DNA of 47,234 nt, taken from positions 1 to 47,234 of the IMG/VR virus record IMGVR_UViG_3300025636_000009; one strand, given 5' to 3'. This document shows positions 1 through 13,500 of this stretch, one piece after another (positions within the stretch are counted from its first letter, which is position 1; the number at the start of each line of letters is the position of its first letter). The notes under the pieces are model-generated. The model ran no database searches, was not told where the DNA came from, and saw only the letters and a list, made by a program, of their open reading frames with translations. The translations under genes were made by a program, and so were the position numbers. The stretch comes from a virus.

Positions 1-414
1 AACACGTTTAGCAATACTTGCACCACCTTCTACTCTAAGTGTACCTGTATCACCTGTTGCGTCAGTTGCTTCTGTTGTAGCAGTAAAGTCTACTGTAGAG
101 TTTGATGTTAGTGTTGTAAATGCACCCGAACTGCGTGTTGAGCTACCAATTGCAGTATTTTGAATACTGCCTGCGTGTAGTGCTCCTGCTATACCAACAC
201 CACCTGCTACAACTAGTGTACCAGTTGTAGTGTTAGTTGATGCTACATTTTTAGTAAACGCTACATCGCCATTTGAGCCTAAATTAGTAAATAATGCTGT
301 ACTACGAGAAGAACTACCAATTGGAGTACCTTGTAAACTTCCTGCATAAACTGCACCACTAATACCTGCGCCACCTGTAACAATAATTGATCCTGATGTA
401 GTACTAGTCGATGC
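1..414 (-). repeat. Tandem ~58-residue fibre repeats
   Basis: These are protein-level tandem repeats inside the partial fibre gene, with a period of 57-59 residues (about 174 bp). Each unit has a T-x-T-[TS]-G-[ST]-[IL] strand, a VxGGxGIxGxxxAGS turn, an IGSSxRS motif and an FTxLxSN strand. At least two full copies and one partial copy are visible, and the array probably continues past the window edge. Confidence 0.7.
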
Positions 415-1227
415 AGCGTTTGCAGTAAATGTAGCAGATCCGCCTGCTGTTATTGAAGTAAATGCGCCTGTACTTGGATTTGACGCACCGATACTCATAT
501 TAGTAATGCCACCAAGTGTGTCAGAACTAATATTTAAAGTTCCACCTGCACCAATAGTAACATTGCCACCTGGATCGATAGTTACTGAAGAACTAGAGCC
601 TGTTGGACTAATGTTAACTGTTTGATTATTTGCTGTGAAGCTAATGTTACCCGGAAAGCTTGTTGCCTTGCCGGCTTCACCTAAGCTTACTGAGCCCGAT
701 GCAGATGCTAGTGTTAAATCGCCTGTAGGACGGATAGTTGCCTGTGCCCCTGGTTGAATTGAGACGGAGGATTGAGGACTAATGTCAACTATGCCTGATC
801 CTGTTGGTTTAATTTCTACATTATTGTCTAACGGATTTAATTCAACTTTACCATTTGCATCTAATAAATCATTAAACGTAACAGGAAGTTCAAATACAGT
901 AGGACCAGATAATGCTGCTGTTAATACATAGTTAGTACCATCTGATGTAATAGTGTAAGTGGAGTTAGTTGGAATATCAATTTGATTCCCTAACGGTACT
1001 GGAACACCATTACCTGTAATTTGTCCTGCTGCTGTTGCAAGAGTAACAGAGCCGTCTGTTGCGTTGTAAAATGTTTGTCTGCTACCAGGGAAAAACACCG
1101 GACTTACCATCGTTACAGTATAACCACTAGTACCAGTTAAGGAAATAATTCCTCCAGTAAAAGCATAGGTAAATGTAGTTTCTTCTGTTATCACCAGTGT
1201 TTGCGGTGCTGTATTATAACGTGCCAT
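1..1227 (-). CDS. Tail-fibre-like virion protein, 3' end outside window
   Basis: The frame is open for 409 codons from an ATG at 1225-1227 to the window edge, so the C-terminus is missing. The start has a good ribosome binding site (AGGGGA, 8 nt upstream) and lies 19 bp after the stop of the 106-residue gene. Residues 1-130 look beta-rich. Residues 130-240 are short Gly/Ser/Thr/Ile repeats of the kind seen in phage fibres (for example PTGSGIVDIS). From about residue 272 a repeat of roughly 58 residues begins, with cores IIVTGGAG (281), LVVAGGVG (338) and LRVEGG (397), each followed where complete by an AGSxQxTxIGSS segment. This style is common in marine T4-like phage fibre proteins. I infer a structural tail or fibre component. 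No enzymatic motif is visible. Confidence 0.8.
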   Translation of the reverse strand, partial: MARYNTAPQTLVITEETTFTYAFTGGIISLTGTSGYTVTMVSPVFFPGSRQTFYNATDGSVTLATAAGQITGNGVPVPLGNQIDIPTNSTYTITSDGTNYVLTAALSGPTVFELPVTFNDLLDANGKVELNPLDNNVEIKPTGSGIVDISPQSSVSIQPGAQATIRPTGDLTLASASGSVSLGEAGKATSFPGNISFTANNQTVNISPTGSSSSVTIDPGGNVTIGAGGTLNISSDTLGGITNMSIGASNPSTGAFTSITAGGSATFTANAASTSTTSGSIIVTGGAGISGAVYAGSLQGTPIGSSSRSTALFTNLGSNGDVAFTKNVASTNTTTGTLVVAGGVGIAGALHAGSIQNTAIGSSTRSSGAFTTLTSNSTVDFTATTEATDATGDTGTLRVEGGASIAKRV

Positions 1228-1246
1228 TCTTTATTTCCCCTGTCAA

Positions 1247-1567
1247 TTACGTTGTTGATGTTTCAATGCCGTACACTGTAACACCTACACTACCTTGATT
1301 AGCTCTTGCTACTATATTTAGTCCGCCTTGCATAACTAACCCTGTACGTTCAAACACACCGTTTGGAATAATTACAGTTTCATATTCTATAAATTCCTCC
1401 GGGTTTGGTGTTGACGTTGTTGCCATTGCTAATCTAAGTGTAATAGCGGTAGCATTTCTGTTTGTAATAGACACATTTGCTACTGCATATGTGCCCACAG
1501 GAACGGTGTACACAGTTGTATCTGTGTTCGCCGTTAAGTCCTGTACTCCTAATCTTCCTGTTGCCAT
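1247..1567 (-). CDS. Small beta-rich virion protein (paralogue 3 of 3)
   Basis: A 106-residue protein with no signal peptide or membrane segment. Alternating hydrophobic positions suggest a beta-sandwich. The segment YAVANVSITN, followed by ETVIIPNGVFERTGL and a later ANQGSVGVTVYGIE, aligns by eye with equivalent segments of the proteins at 21917-22246 and 32752-33093. The three therefore look like divergent paralogues, each placed beside a giant fibre gene. The ATG is preceded by CGGAG about 11 nt upstream. It lies between the 4011-residue gene and the partial fibre gene with gaps of 19 bp, so it is probably in the same late operon. A structural role, such as a fibre collar or adaptor, is inference. 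Confidence 0.75.
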   Translation of the reverse strand: MATGRLGVQDLTANTDTTVYTVPVGTYAVANVSITNRNATAITLRLAMATTSTPNPEEFIEYETVIIPNGVFERTGLVMQGGLNIVARANQGSVGVTVYGIETSTT

Positions 1568-1586
1568 TTTGTTGTTTTCTCCGTCG

Positions 1587-4500
1587 TTATCTGCTTAAAA
1601 AGTATCCAAGTGCTACCGGCGCACCGTCGACACCGCCTGTAAAGTTCATCTTCGCTTTAATATTTAGCTGTCCGCCGCTTGTTGTTGTTATTTCATCGTT
1701 TGCAATGAATACCGTACCTGCGGTTAGTGTGTTAACGTTCAAACTACTCTGACCGCCACCAATCTGTGCTGTAATGTAACTCTTAATAGCACGTTGTGTT
1801 GGAACAATGCTATCACTGTTTTCAGTAAAGAATGGATCTGTACTAAACTGTGTAACAATTGCCGATCCAATGCCTAGTCCTAAACCGTTAATTTGTAGTG
1901 ACTGTAGTCCTGCTAAGTTAAATGCATCTGCATCTAGTGTCGCAGTACCTGTCGACTGTTGTACACCAAACAATCCACCAACATTAAAGTTACCGTCTTG
2001 GTCAGTACTTGTGTAGAACACTCGTCCGCCGCCACTACTTAATTGCTGTGATTCAATGTAAGATGTTGTAATATCCACAAATGGATAGTTTGTTTGAGCT
2101 TTGTTACCAGTACCAATGTACAAGAAGTCATGTCCTGTTAGACGTACTTGCGAGTACTTGTTAGTAGTAGTAATTAACGTACCATCTTTCGGTGCTTTTA
2201 GTACATCCAATCCTGGACTGATCTGTAATGTAGCAGTGTAGCTACCTTCTTGACCAATAACATTACTAATTGTAACCAATTTGTAGTACGAATCTGGAAT
2301 GTTTGCAAACTCAACGTTTGAACCAGGTTCTGGTAGTTCAAACAAGTTACGTACTGCAATAAACGTACTTGGCTGATACAAATCAGCATTACCGTCACCA
2401 CCTAGTTCTGCTGTAGCACTTGTGTATCCAGTACCTCTATTAGTAAACGTTGGCTGTCCTAGCACACCGTTTCTAATTCTTGGGTTAATGTTAGCATCAA
2501 CAGTTGCGCTCGGATCAGTAACAGTAACTAGTGGTCCTGCTGCAAATGTTGATCCAACCATGTCAGGACCTAGAATAGATTCAACACTGTAGCTTGCTCC
2601 GCCACTTAGTAAGCTTACTTCAATTGTGTCACCGGTTACGTCTGATACGTAGTAAAGTATTTCACTATTAAGTGCTGCTGTAACTAAGTCTGTACCTTCA
2701 AACGTAATTGGTTGACCAACATACATGTTGTCTGTTGAATCAAGTTCAATAGTGTTAGGCGCTGTAACAGAAACTATACTACCAACTGGGTAACCTGAAC
2801 CTGGTTCAAGTAGTGTAGTAGCAATTAGTGTTCCGTCTTCTGCATAACATCTACCAATTGCCTTAGCACCTGTCTTGATCTTATTAGCTGTTGTATTAGC
2901 ATCGCTTGTTAGTATTACCCAGGTTGGAACACTATTTGGGTTACCAAAGATTGGTGTTGACCAGCTTGCTGTTCCACTTAGTAATTCTTCTGTCCAAGTT
3001 ACACCATCTGCACTAATTGCACAACTTGCTACGCCGTCGCATACTGCTAAGAACATGCCTTGTCCGTATGCTACTCTAGTCCATCCAGTCGTACTAATGT
3101 TGTTAAGCGTATTGCCTACAGTAAACCAGTTAGCACCAAAGTCATAGCTAATTGCATATTCGCCTATTGTCGATATTGCAACAAAACGTCCGTTACCCCA
3201 AGCAAGGCTTGTCCAGGTGCCTGATGCACTTGGCATGTTACCACCTTCTGTCCAAATAATACCGTTAATACTAACAGCAGTGTAACCGTCAGTATTGATT
3301 GCAACAAAACGTCCTGCGCCGTATCTAACAGCGCTAAATGTGCCGCTAGCTGGAGTAGTAATTGTACGCGATGTCCAAGTATTACCGTTTGTAGAAGATT
3401 GCGCCCCTCCGGCTCCACCAGTGCCGCCTACAGCAACAAATGTGCCTTCACCGTATGTAATGCCCGCATAATGCGATGCAGTAAACGGATTGCCTGCTGT
3501 CCAGTTAGCGTTTGCTGCACTATTAGTTGCTAAGTATGCATTAGTAGTTGTACCATTTGCAACAGCTACCCATTTAGCATCTGCATCAACAATTTGAACG
3601 GTCGGTGTAGTTGTGTATCCTTCACCGAACAATGGGTTATCATCTTCGTCTGTGTCGATTAAGATGCTTGTAATGCCTTTGTTTTCAGTTGTTGCAATAA
3701 CAGTTGCTTGTGTGCTTGCGCCACCGCCGCTAATAGTAACAGTTGGTGGAGACTCGTATCCACTACCTCTTGTTTCAATAACTACTTCTGTTAGCTTATC
3801 TGTTGCAGCAGTAACAGTTGGTGCTTGTGCGTAACCTGCACCAGTACTTGTAATAATGATGTTTTGTATAGCACCATCTTTAACTGTTGCTACGGCTGTA
3901 GCACCACCGCCACCTAGTGTTGCTGTAAACACAATAGTCGGAGGTGTGGTATAACCTGTGCCGCCTTGTACTACATTTACTTTTGCAATCTGTGTAGGTC
4001 CTGGTAAACCGATGCTGTTTAGTTCGCCTAGTTCTGCTGTAAGTACTGCACCCGAGCCGCCTAGTCCACCAACAACTGCTCTTGCAGTTGCGCCTTGACC
4101 GCCGCCGAATGTTACATCACTCCAGTTAGCACTTGCTGGTAATGCACCGCCTGTAGCCCAAGTTGTACCATCTAACGAGTAGTTAGTAGATGCTCCAGCG
4201 CTGCCATCAATAGCAATAAATCTATTATCAGCATAGATACCTGGACCAAAATCAATTGCATCAGCAGTTGAAATACTTGCTGCTGTAAATCCAGGTTTCG
4301 CATAAGTAATTGCAGGCTCAACAGTATAACCAGTTGTTAAGTCTAGCGAATTTTCTGCAACTTTACCTGCAATAACATTGTCAAATCCTGCTGCATAAAG
4401 TGTTACATTTTGCCCACTAGTATTAGTTAGTGTAATATCAGTGCCACCTACTTCGTCACTTACTGTAAAGGTATTACCTGAAACAATTGCAGTTACATAG

Positions 4501-7500
4501 TAAACATCACTTGGACTATCACCTCTGTCTAATCCGCCAATTGCTTCATCAAAATAAACTGGCATATCAACATAAAGTGTTGTAGTATCTGCAACTGTAA
4601 TTACATTGCCAGTTGCACTAGTTGCTGTAGCAGTTAGGTTGTCAAAACTTGGTTTGTAAACAGTACAGTTCTTAGTACCGTTATTGAAGTTAATAACGTT
4701 ACCATATTGTCCAACGCCTGTACCTGCTGTAACTTGTACTCTCATACCGTTGTATGCATCACCTAGTGCAAAATCAGTTGCAGCTAGAGTAATATGCACT
4801 GGGCTACCGCCTTGTGCAACGTTCTGTGCAATAACATAATCTTCGCCACCTACCGTAGTACCGTTGTCAACGTCAATAATACGAGATTCAACAAGTGCCT
4901 GGTCGCGGAATTCATCGGCGACAGTTGCTGCGTTAAATCCTGTACCACTAATTGCGTACTGTGCATTAGTGTATCCGGTACCTGCGTTACTAAATTCCAT
5001 TGCTAGAACTTCTTGTTCGCCGTCTGTCTGAATACCGTATACTAGTGCGTTTTGTGACAAGTTGTCTACATCTGCAACAATTGGTTGTTCACCTAAGTCA
5101 GTACCTTCAGCAATAACACCAAATGTACCATAAGAACTGTTACCGTTTGTAGCACGAATACGTCCACCTAAGTCTGCGATATAACCTGCATAGTTGTAGT
5201 ATGCGAACACTGATACAAGCTCTGTTAGTGAGTTGTTACCACTACACCATACACCAATACCGTCACTTAGAATCTGTGTAAAGTCATTTGATACAACAGA
5301 TCTGTTTCCGCCTGCGTGTAGAGCACCGTCAATCTTGTTACCAACACATCCAACACCAAATGTTGACACATTTTGTACATAACATGATTTGTTAGTTACC
5401 CAAGCTTCTGTATCCCAAGGACCAAAACCTGGATCAAGTGATACATATGCTCCGCCTGTTGGACGTCTTGTACCAAACTCATTCTTTTCTGACAAGTTGC
5501 CAAGTAAGCCGTTAAATGTCATGTTACGTGCGCCTGTTGCGTTACGTACATAGAACATATCTGAATACTGAGATCCGTCAACTGCATTAACATATAGTCT
5601 TGCAGCTCTCAATGAGTGATAATTGCCTGGATACTGTAAGTCATATACAATAGCGTCAATATATGCTGCCATATCACGTTTACAAGCCGTTTCGTCAAAG
5701 TCGTAACTTGCAGTCATTGTCCCTGACCCACCTGCAAATGTGTTAATACTTTCTCCGCCAGGCGTGTCAGTAAGCTCAACATCTGTAGTAGAAGTAACTG
5801 ACGACACATAATACGTAGTACCTGCTACAATTCCTCCAAATACTGTTCCTGAGAACACAATTGGATCATCGAGTTGCAAGTTATGTGCACTAGTAAACGA
5901 TGCAGTAGCTGGTGATCCGTTTAAGCTTGTAACAGTTCCACCGAAGGTTGCCTTAATCCAAGCTGTTGCTTCGCTACCTAAGAAATCTTTGTTAGCTTTA
6001 AGTGCATCAACTGCATTAATTGTTTCTCTGTCGTTAAAGTATGTAACAGTACCATGGAACTCTGGTGTTACGTTAGCACCTTGTTCTGTAATGTTAATTA
6101 CAATGTCCATTAAGTTGTTAATGCGTACTTTTGCTTGACTATTATCGTTTCTGCCACCGTAGTTTGTAGATGCACCTTCACCTGTAACATATGTTGTTAT
6201 AAAGTTTTTAAGTTCTCTGTATGCTTGTACTGTTGCTAAACGCTGATCTTTGATAACTACATCAGCTTGTGCTCCGCGGTAGTATGCTAGAGCAGCGACA
6301 GTTGTTAAGTAGTTGGAGTTTAGCATCATATCTTTGCCTACTGCATCAATAATCAGCCCAACATCTCTTTCACATTTAGCTTGATTGTATACAAGTGTTG
6401 GGAATTTTGTAGCAATATAATCAGTAACAGCTTCTTGCATAGCAGCTTTAGAACCTTGAATGTTAGTAAATTGCTGTTTAAAGTTCGCTGTTACATTTGT
6501 TAAGTCAGGTGTTGCAATACTTTCCCAAATAAGTCCTGCTCCAGTTACATCCTCAAATGATGTAGTTGGGCCGCCGTAATATGTTGATAACGTAAATGAT
6601 GTAGTAGTTGGAGCTGTTTTAACAATATATAATACTTCGTCTGCTATAACTTCAGACCCTATTACTAAACCATGTGCAGTGCTTGTTGTAATTACATTTG
6701 ATGCAATATCGGTTACAGTTATTTGTGACCTACGTGTAACAGCTTCTGCGCTTAGTCTATTGTACAGATTTGTCATTAATTCTTCAACACGGCTCACAGT
6801 GCCAGCATCTCCGATTATCTGCATATCATCTCTAAGTTTTGGAGCTATTTTTGTTTGTAGTGATCCTGGGCTATCAATAGTGTTTGCTGCTAATGACATT
6901 GCAATAAATTTAACGTGGTCGTATGCTCCTAGAGTTGCTTGCAATTCATTATCACCAATTTGTAAAGTATTTCCATTGTAGTAGTATTCAACTGCCTTTG
7001 TTGTTGCATATTCTCCGCCAAAGGTTAAGTCATAACGCAATGCATCAATAATATAACCAGTGTCTCTTCTGCACTTATCTTTATTGTAAACAACTTCTGG
7101 ATAATTTAGTGTAATAAATTCTATTGCTTCTTCTGCAATATATTCTTTATTTTCCCAAATAGTTGATGCACCTACAATATCTGGATTACTTTCGAAGTTA
7201 TTATCAACCCATTTCGGTGTAGGTAGTGCGCCGCCGTCGATGTAACTAGTAATATCAGTTACAAGCTGTTTAAATGCTTCGTTAGGAGCAGTTAGTGCAA
7301 TACGTCTTACTTTCTCAGCCAAGAAGTTCATAGCGCCAATAGTTGCTGATTTTTCAAAACGTAGTGTCTTAAGTGCTGAAGGAATAGCTCTGTAATATGC
7401 CATGCCTGCTTTAGTTGTTGCAAAGTTTGATCCAGTGACAATATCACGTGCAAGTGCGTCAACAATTAATCCTACATCTCTGCGACAAGTTGCTTGGTTG

Positions 7501-10500
7501 TAGCTGAGATCTTGATGATACTTTTCTACCCAGAACACAACATCTTCTACAATTTCATCTTTACGATCAACAAATCTTTCGTATGCTGTTGTAAATTCTT
7601 TTAACTGCCATGCTGTTGCTACTTCAATTGTATCATTAGGAGCAGCAGTGTTGATGTAGTCTGTAATGTCGTCAATTCTGTCTTCAGCAAATTCAATCGA
7701 TGCTGCGTTACCTGCTGTACCTGACGTATCTTGTGTTTCAGTTACACCAGGGCTAGTTGTTACTGATGTTTCTGCAATAATTTCAGAAACGATTTCTTTC
7801 AGCCTTGCATATGCTGCAAGAGTTGCTTGTAGTTCATTGTTTTGAATAGTTAGTACAAAGTTTGAGTAGTATGCACTACCTGCAACTAGTGACTGTGTAT
7901 TACCGCCGTATGTTAAATCGTAACGTAGAGCGTCAACAATAAATTGTGCATCACGAATACAACGTTCTTGTGCACCTGCTGATAAGTTTGTCCAAATACT
8001 GCTGTAACCGTTAGTCGGGTCTACTAGCCATTGTTGCAATTCATCTGATATAAAGTCTCTGTTTGCTAATAGCTGAGCTGCTGCATCAGCATATGTGCTA
8101 GTGTCGCCAGTTGTGTTTGATGTAGTTGCATATGCAGTATCTACTAATGCATCTGTGTTGTGTCCAAGAGGTCCTGGGAATTTAATCGGAGGTACTGAAT
8201 TTAATCCGTTTTGGATAATAGTTGTCATATCCTTAACTAAATCAAATGCTTCGTTAGCAGCATTTGCTTGACCAATAGTTGTGTCAACATCAATAGTTAA
8301 TTCTTTTAACGATTCTTGTACAAAGTCTACAGTATCAAGTGTTGGTCCTAACTGATCGGCTAGTACAACATCAGTAGAAGCAATGCCTCTGCGGTACGAT
8401 TCGCCTGCTTTAATACTACGGAAGTTACTATTAAAAATAGTATCAAACGCAATAGCATCAATCATGTAGCCTACATCACGTGAACACTTGTCTTCATCGT
8501 AAGTTAGTGCAGGATGTAGTTTGTTGATGTAATCAATAGCGCTTGCTTGTATTAAGCTTCTTCTATCATCAATAACACCTTTAAGTTCTTGCAGTCCGCT
8601 ATCAACCCAAGCAATCGAAGGATCAATTAGTGCAGGAAGGATGCCAGTATCAACTGTGTTTTTAACTTCAGTAATACGGTCTACAGCAAATGCTGCTGCG
8701 CCTGTACTACCTGCTGTGCCACTAGTATCTTGTGCTGTAACGTTTCCTGCACTTGGAGTAATACTAACAGCAGTTGCAATATCGTTAATGATGTTAGCTA
8801 GTCTGCCTTTAAGTGCAACAGATGCAGTTTTTTGATTCGACGGACGAACAAATACATCATCTACATAGTAAGATCTTGCTCTTACAATTGTTTCTAAGTT
8901 GCCACGATAAGTTAAATCGTAGCGCACTGCTTCAACTAGTTCGTCGATGTCTGCTATCCAAGCATCTTGCTCGGCGCCGCTAAGACCAGCCCATAGTGCA
9001 TTATAGTTTGTATTTAAGTAAGCAGAAGCCTCGTCTTTAATAAACGCTTTGTTAGCAACTACTAATCTACGTGCATTAAAGAATCCAGTATCGTATCCTG
9101 TTGGATCAGTGATAACAGTTGCAGGGGCATTGTTGTTAACTACAATATCTTTAATAGCAGAAATATTTGTTCCAATAGCAGTAGTACGAGAAGTAATATC
9201 TCTAATTTCTCTTCTTAAGTGATCAACTGCGCCTAGTGTAGCTTCTAGTTGTTCTCCAATTACAATTTCTGCAGAACTTATTGCTCTGCGATAAGCCATT
9301 CCAGATTTAGTACCATTATACGTACTGTTAAACAATACATCATATTCTAGTCCATCAATAATGTATCCAGTATCTCTTGAACATTTAGCATGATTGTATA
9401 CAAATCCGCTGTACGTATCTGTAATGTGCTGAAGTACTGCCGGTACAACTGTTGTGTCGTCGATTACAGCGGTTGCATCAGCTTGTATTGGTGAAGTTGC
9501 CCAAGTAAAATCAGGGTAAGTAGTTGTCGGCAGTGCAACAACATCGCCTGCATTAACAACATCTGCAATAATTTGACATAATGTAGCTACTTCTGACTTT
9601 TCTGTTGCTCCTGTCATATACGTTGCTGCAATTGTTGCAACTTCTTCTAATATTGCTGCATATGTTTCGTAATAAGGAGTAGGCAGCTTAGATATATATT
9701 CGTTAAAGAACAGTTCGGTTGATTTAATTGTAGCACTATTACCGCCGTACTGTACATCGTATGATAATGCATCAACTATATAGCCAAGTTCTAATCCTAG
9801 TGCAGTTTCGTTGTATGGTAAAGATGCATAATTAGCATCAATCCAAGTAACCGTATCTGTAATAATACTTGCTCTATTTGTTTGTAATTCTGTGCGAGCA
9901 GTTGTTTTTAATGCAACGCCAGGGTCACCCCAAGTAAGGGCATTAGGAGTATTGTTTTCAATAATATCGAGCACTTCGTCCCAGTAAGCATCACTTCTAG
10001 CAATTGCTGTTGAATCGCTTACTAATGCTGCAACTAAAGTTTTTTGCTCTGCAATTGCACCTAGTGTTTCTGTTAATTGATCTTCTAAAACTTTTTCGCC
10101 AGCACCTCTGCGGTACGATATACCATTACGAACAGCGTTAAAGTTTGTTGCTAATGCAACATCGTAAGCTGCGCCTTCTTGTAAAATTCCGGAATCTCTA
10201 CGACACTTAGCACTGTCGTACACAAATTTACCATAGTTACTATTAATAAAGTCAATTACAGAATTTTGTAAAGTTGTCTTTGCACTTGTAACGTCCGATG
10301 CAACCGTTGTTAACACACTTGATACCCAAGTTGTATCTGGAGCTACCGGTGTTGGCAATGTACCGTCTGTGTCAATAGTATCAAAAATTTCTTGGATACG
10401 AGTATCTGCGAATGTTTCTGCTGCTGCACTGCCGGCTGTTCCTTCTACATCTTGTGTTTCTGCATTACCAGTTGTTGGAGTAATTGCTGTTTCGGTAATT

Positions 10501-13500
10501 ACATCACCGACAATTGATTTCAAGTGTGTGTAAGTTGCAAGAGTTTCTTCTTTCTTGCCTGTGCCATACACTGGATTACCGTTAACAAAGTAACTTCTTG
10601 CCGCAACAGTAGTTTGGAAGTTGCCGCCGTATGTTAAATCGTAACGTAGTGCGTTTAGAATGTAACGTGTATCTCTTTCGCAGTTTGCAGTATCAAACGT
10701 AAAGTCTGCCGCGAATGGTGCAATTACACCGTCTACTTGTGCTTGTATCCAAGCAGTTTGCTCTGCAATAATAAAGTCAATATTAGCTTCAATTTGTGCA
10801 ATTGCATTAGCAAAGCCGCTATCACTAGCATTGTTTGATCCGCTAGTTGGAGTGTCGCCTACAGTAGGTAATAATGCAACATTATCTAAACCATTTTCTA
10901 GAATGTCTAGCGTAGTTGTAACTGATGTATCTACACGTTGAGTAGACGTAGTAGCGCCGCCGTATCCGTTCAAATAACGCTGCGAAGCAGTGTTTCCTGA
11001 TGTTGGTGCAATTGTAATGTTTTGAATTAGCTTTTCAGAAACATCTTTAATTCTATTCAGTGCGCTAGTTGTTTTATTTTTGTCAGTTGCAAGGTTTGCA
11101 ATAGCAGGTTGTGGTTGAATAACTGATGTACGTAATTCGTCGCCAACAATAGCAGTGTATTCTGGAATAATAATTGGAAGTATTTCGTTATACGTACCAG
11201 TTTTAATGAATACTGTTGTGTTGGGTAATTGAGGTAATGGAATGGCAGTGTTTGATTCTGCTTCTAGTCCAACGTTTACAATATCAATTAAACCGGCTGC
11301 TTTTGATTTTGCAATGGCTTCAGCAGTTAGTGTTAAATCAATAATTTGTGCTGCACGAGATTCAATTGCAATACCTGTTAATGATTGATAGCTAACTGGC
11401 TTTTTGTTATTAAGTACGTCTGCTACAAGTTCTTTCAAGAACTCGTATGCTTCAATTGTTTGTTGACGCTGGTATCCTAAGTCATCGGAAATATACTCAT
11501 TACCTTTTTCGGTGTAGTAAGAGTTTGCAACTGCGGTTGTCCTTAGCGTGCCACCTCTGCCAATATCGTAAATCATTGCATCAACTAAGTAACCTGTGTC
11601 ACGTTCGCACTTTGCAGCGTCATAAGACAGCTTACCAGTCATAACACCGGTGTCGTCGGTTGGAATAAACGAGATGCCGCCTTGTGTTTCTGCAATTCTA
11701 AATGTAGTAGAACTTATAATTGCATCAACATAATAAGTCTGACCTTCGACTACGCCGCCGATAATGTCAACGCCGTCAAACTCAATCGGCATTCCGTCTT
11801 TTAAATTGCTTGTATCGTAAGTAGTAAACTGACGATTAGCCGAAACTGTTTCAGTAACAGTTACAGTGTAAGTATAGTTTAACCAAGCAGTGACCTCTTT
11901 CTTAAAGAACTGTTTGTTGTTTTGTAAAATTTCTTTTGATTGTGGATTTAGGTAACCGTCGCGTACTTGCTCTAATGCATAACGCACACTTGCCCATGGT
12001 TTATCGATAGATAGACCCGATGCTGGTGCAGCTTCGTTTGTACCTAGTGGTCCTACATAAACAACGTTATCAACCAGTCCATAGTTAGCCCAGTCCGGAA
12101 TGCCGTTTGTAGCACGAAGAATTTGTCCATCAACACCGATTGGAAGTCTTGTTGGACCTTGATTACCGTAGTAAACCATATCGCCTTCGGTAGTAAGTGA
12201 TAATGCTTCACTACCTAATGTTAGCAAGTTCCAATATTCTGCTTCTAAATCATTATCTGGACGATTAACAGTAGCAGCAGTATGTGTTGCAGTAGCAATA
12301 AAGCTACTTGCTCCGTAAATTACCACATCACCGACAACGTACTGAGTAGCAGTTTTCCAAGTTGAAGAATAACCAGTGTGTGACACTGTGTCAATTTCTC
12401 CTGCTGTAGCGCCAGTTACAGTAACTTCAATATCATTTGCTGGTGTAGTGCCGCCTACTAGATTACCTTTAACTAGAATAACATCATTTACGTTATAACC
12501 TGTACCTGCAAACCCAGTTGAAACACTTAATGTATATACTGTTTTAGATTTAATTACGTCAAAACGTGCGCCTGAACCCGACCCTACTGAATTAGTACCT
12601 TGTACCTGCGAGAATGTTTCAGTGCTGTTAGTCCAATTGATACCACTGTTTAGTTTACTCCAGTAAGTATCGTTAGGCGGAATTTGCTCTGCGCTGTCAG
12701 CAATTGCTACATAAGTAGTGCCGCCAACACGTACAACATCACCTACTTTGTAAGTGTCTAGTGTGCTCCAATCTCCTTGGAATGCAAAACCAGTTGTAAA
12801 TACTTCCCAATCTAGAGGACTTGCAGTTGGTTGAGCAGCAGAGTTATTTGTTTTGGCAACATATACATAACCACCGTATGTAACTGTGTCGCCAATTTGA
12901 TAAACATTAGAGTTATTCCAGCTATCTTCAAACTGGAAACCTTCGATAAATACGTCCCAATTTGTTTCGTCTGTTAGGAAGTCATTTGATGTATGCGGAG
13001 CAGTACAAATAAACACGTTGCCGCCATACTTAACAACATCATTAACTTTATAACGTGTAGCAGTCACCCATTCACCTAGGTATACTAATCCGTCACTAAA
13101 TAGTTCCCAGCTACCTTGGTCGTTTTCTAAACCTAACTCAGCAGTAACAGCAGATATGTGCGCAGTAGTACACAAATATACAAAGCCGCCGTAGCGTACT
13201 AGATCGTTAATTTTAAAGCGTGTATCTGTTGTCCAATCACCTTTCCAATCAAACGATGTAGCAAACGGAGTCCAGTTGTCTAAATCTTCTTCAAGGCCTA
13301 AAAAGTCTGGTGCTTCAAATGTAGCTGATACGTGACCAGTTTCTGCAATATATACTAGTGAACCGTATTTAACAACGTCACCTGGTGCATATTCTACTTC
13401 AGGTTCCCATAGGCCTCGCCATTTTGTGCCGTCTGATACAACTTCCCATTTTGGGATTTCGCTATCGAAATCAGTGTTAAAAGCATCTGATGATGTGTGG

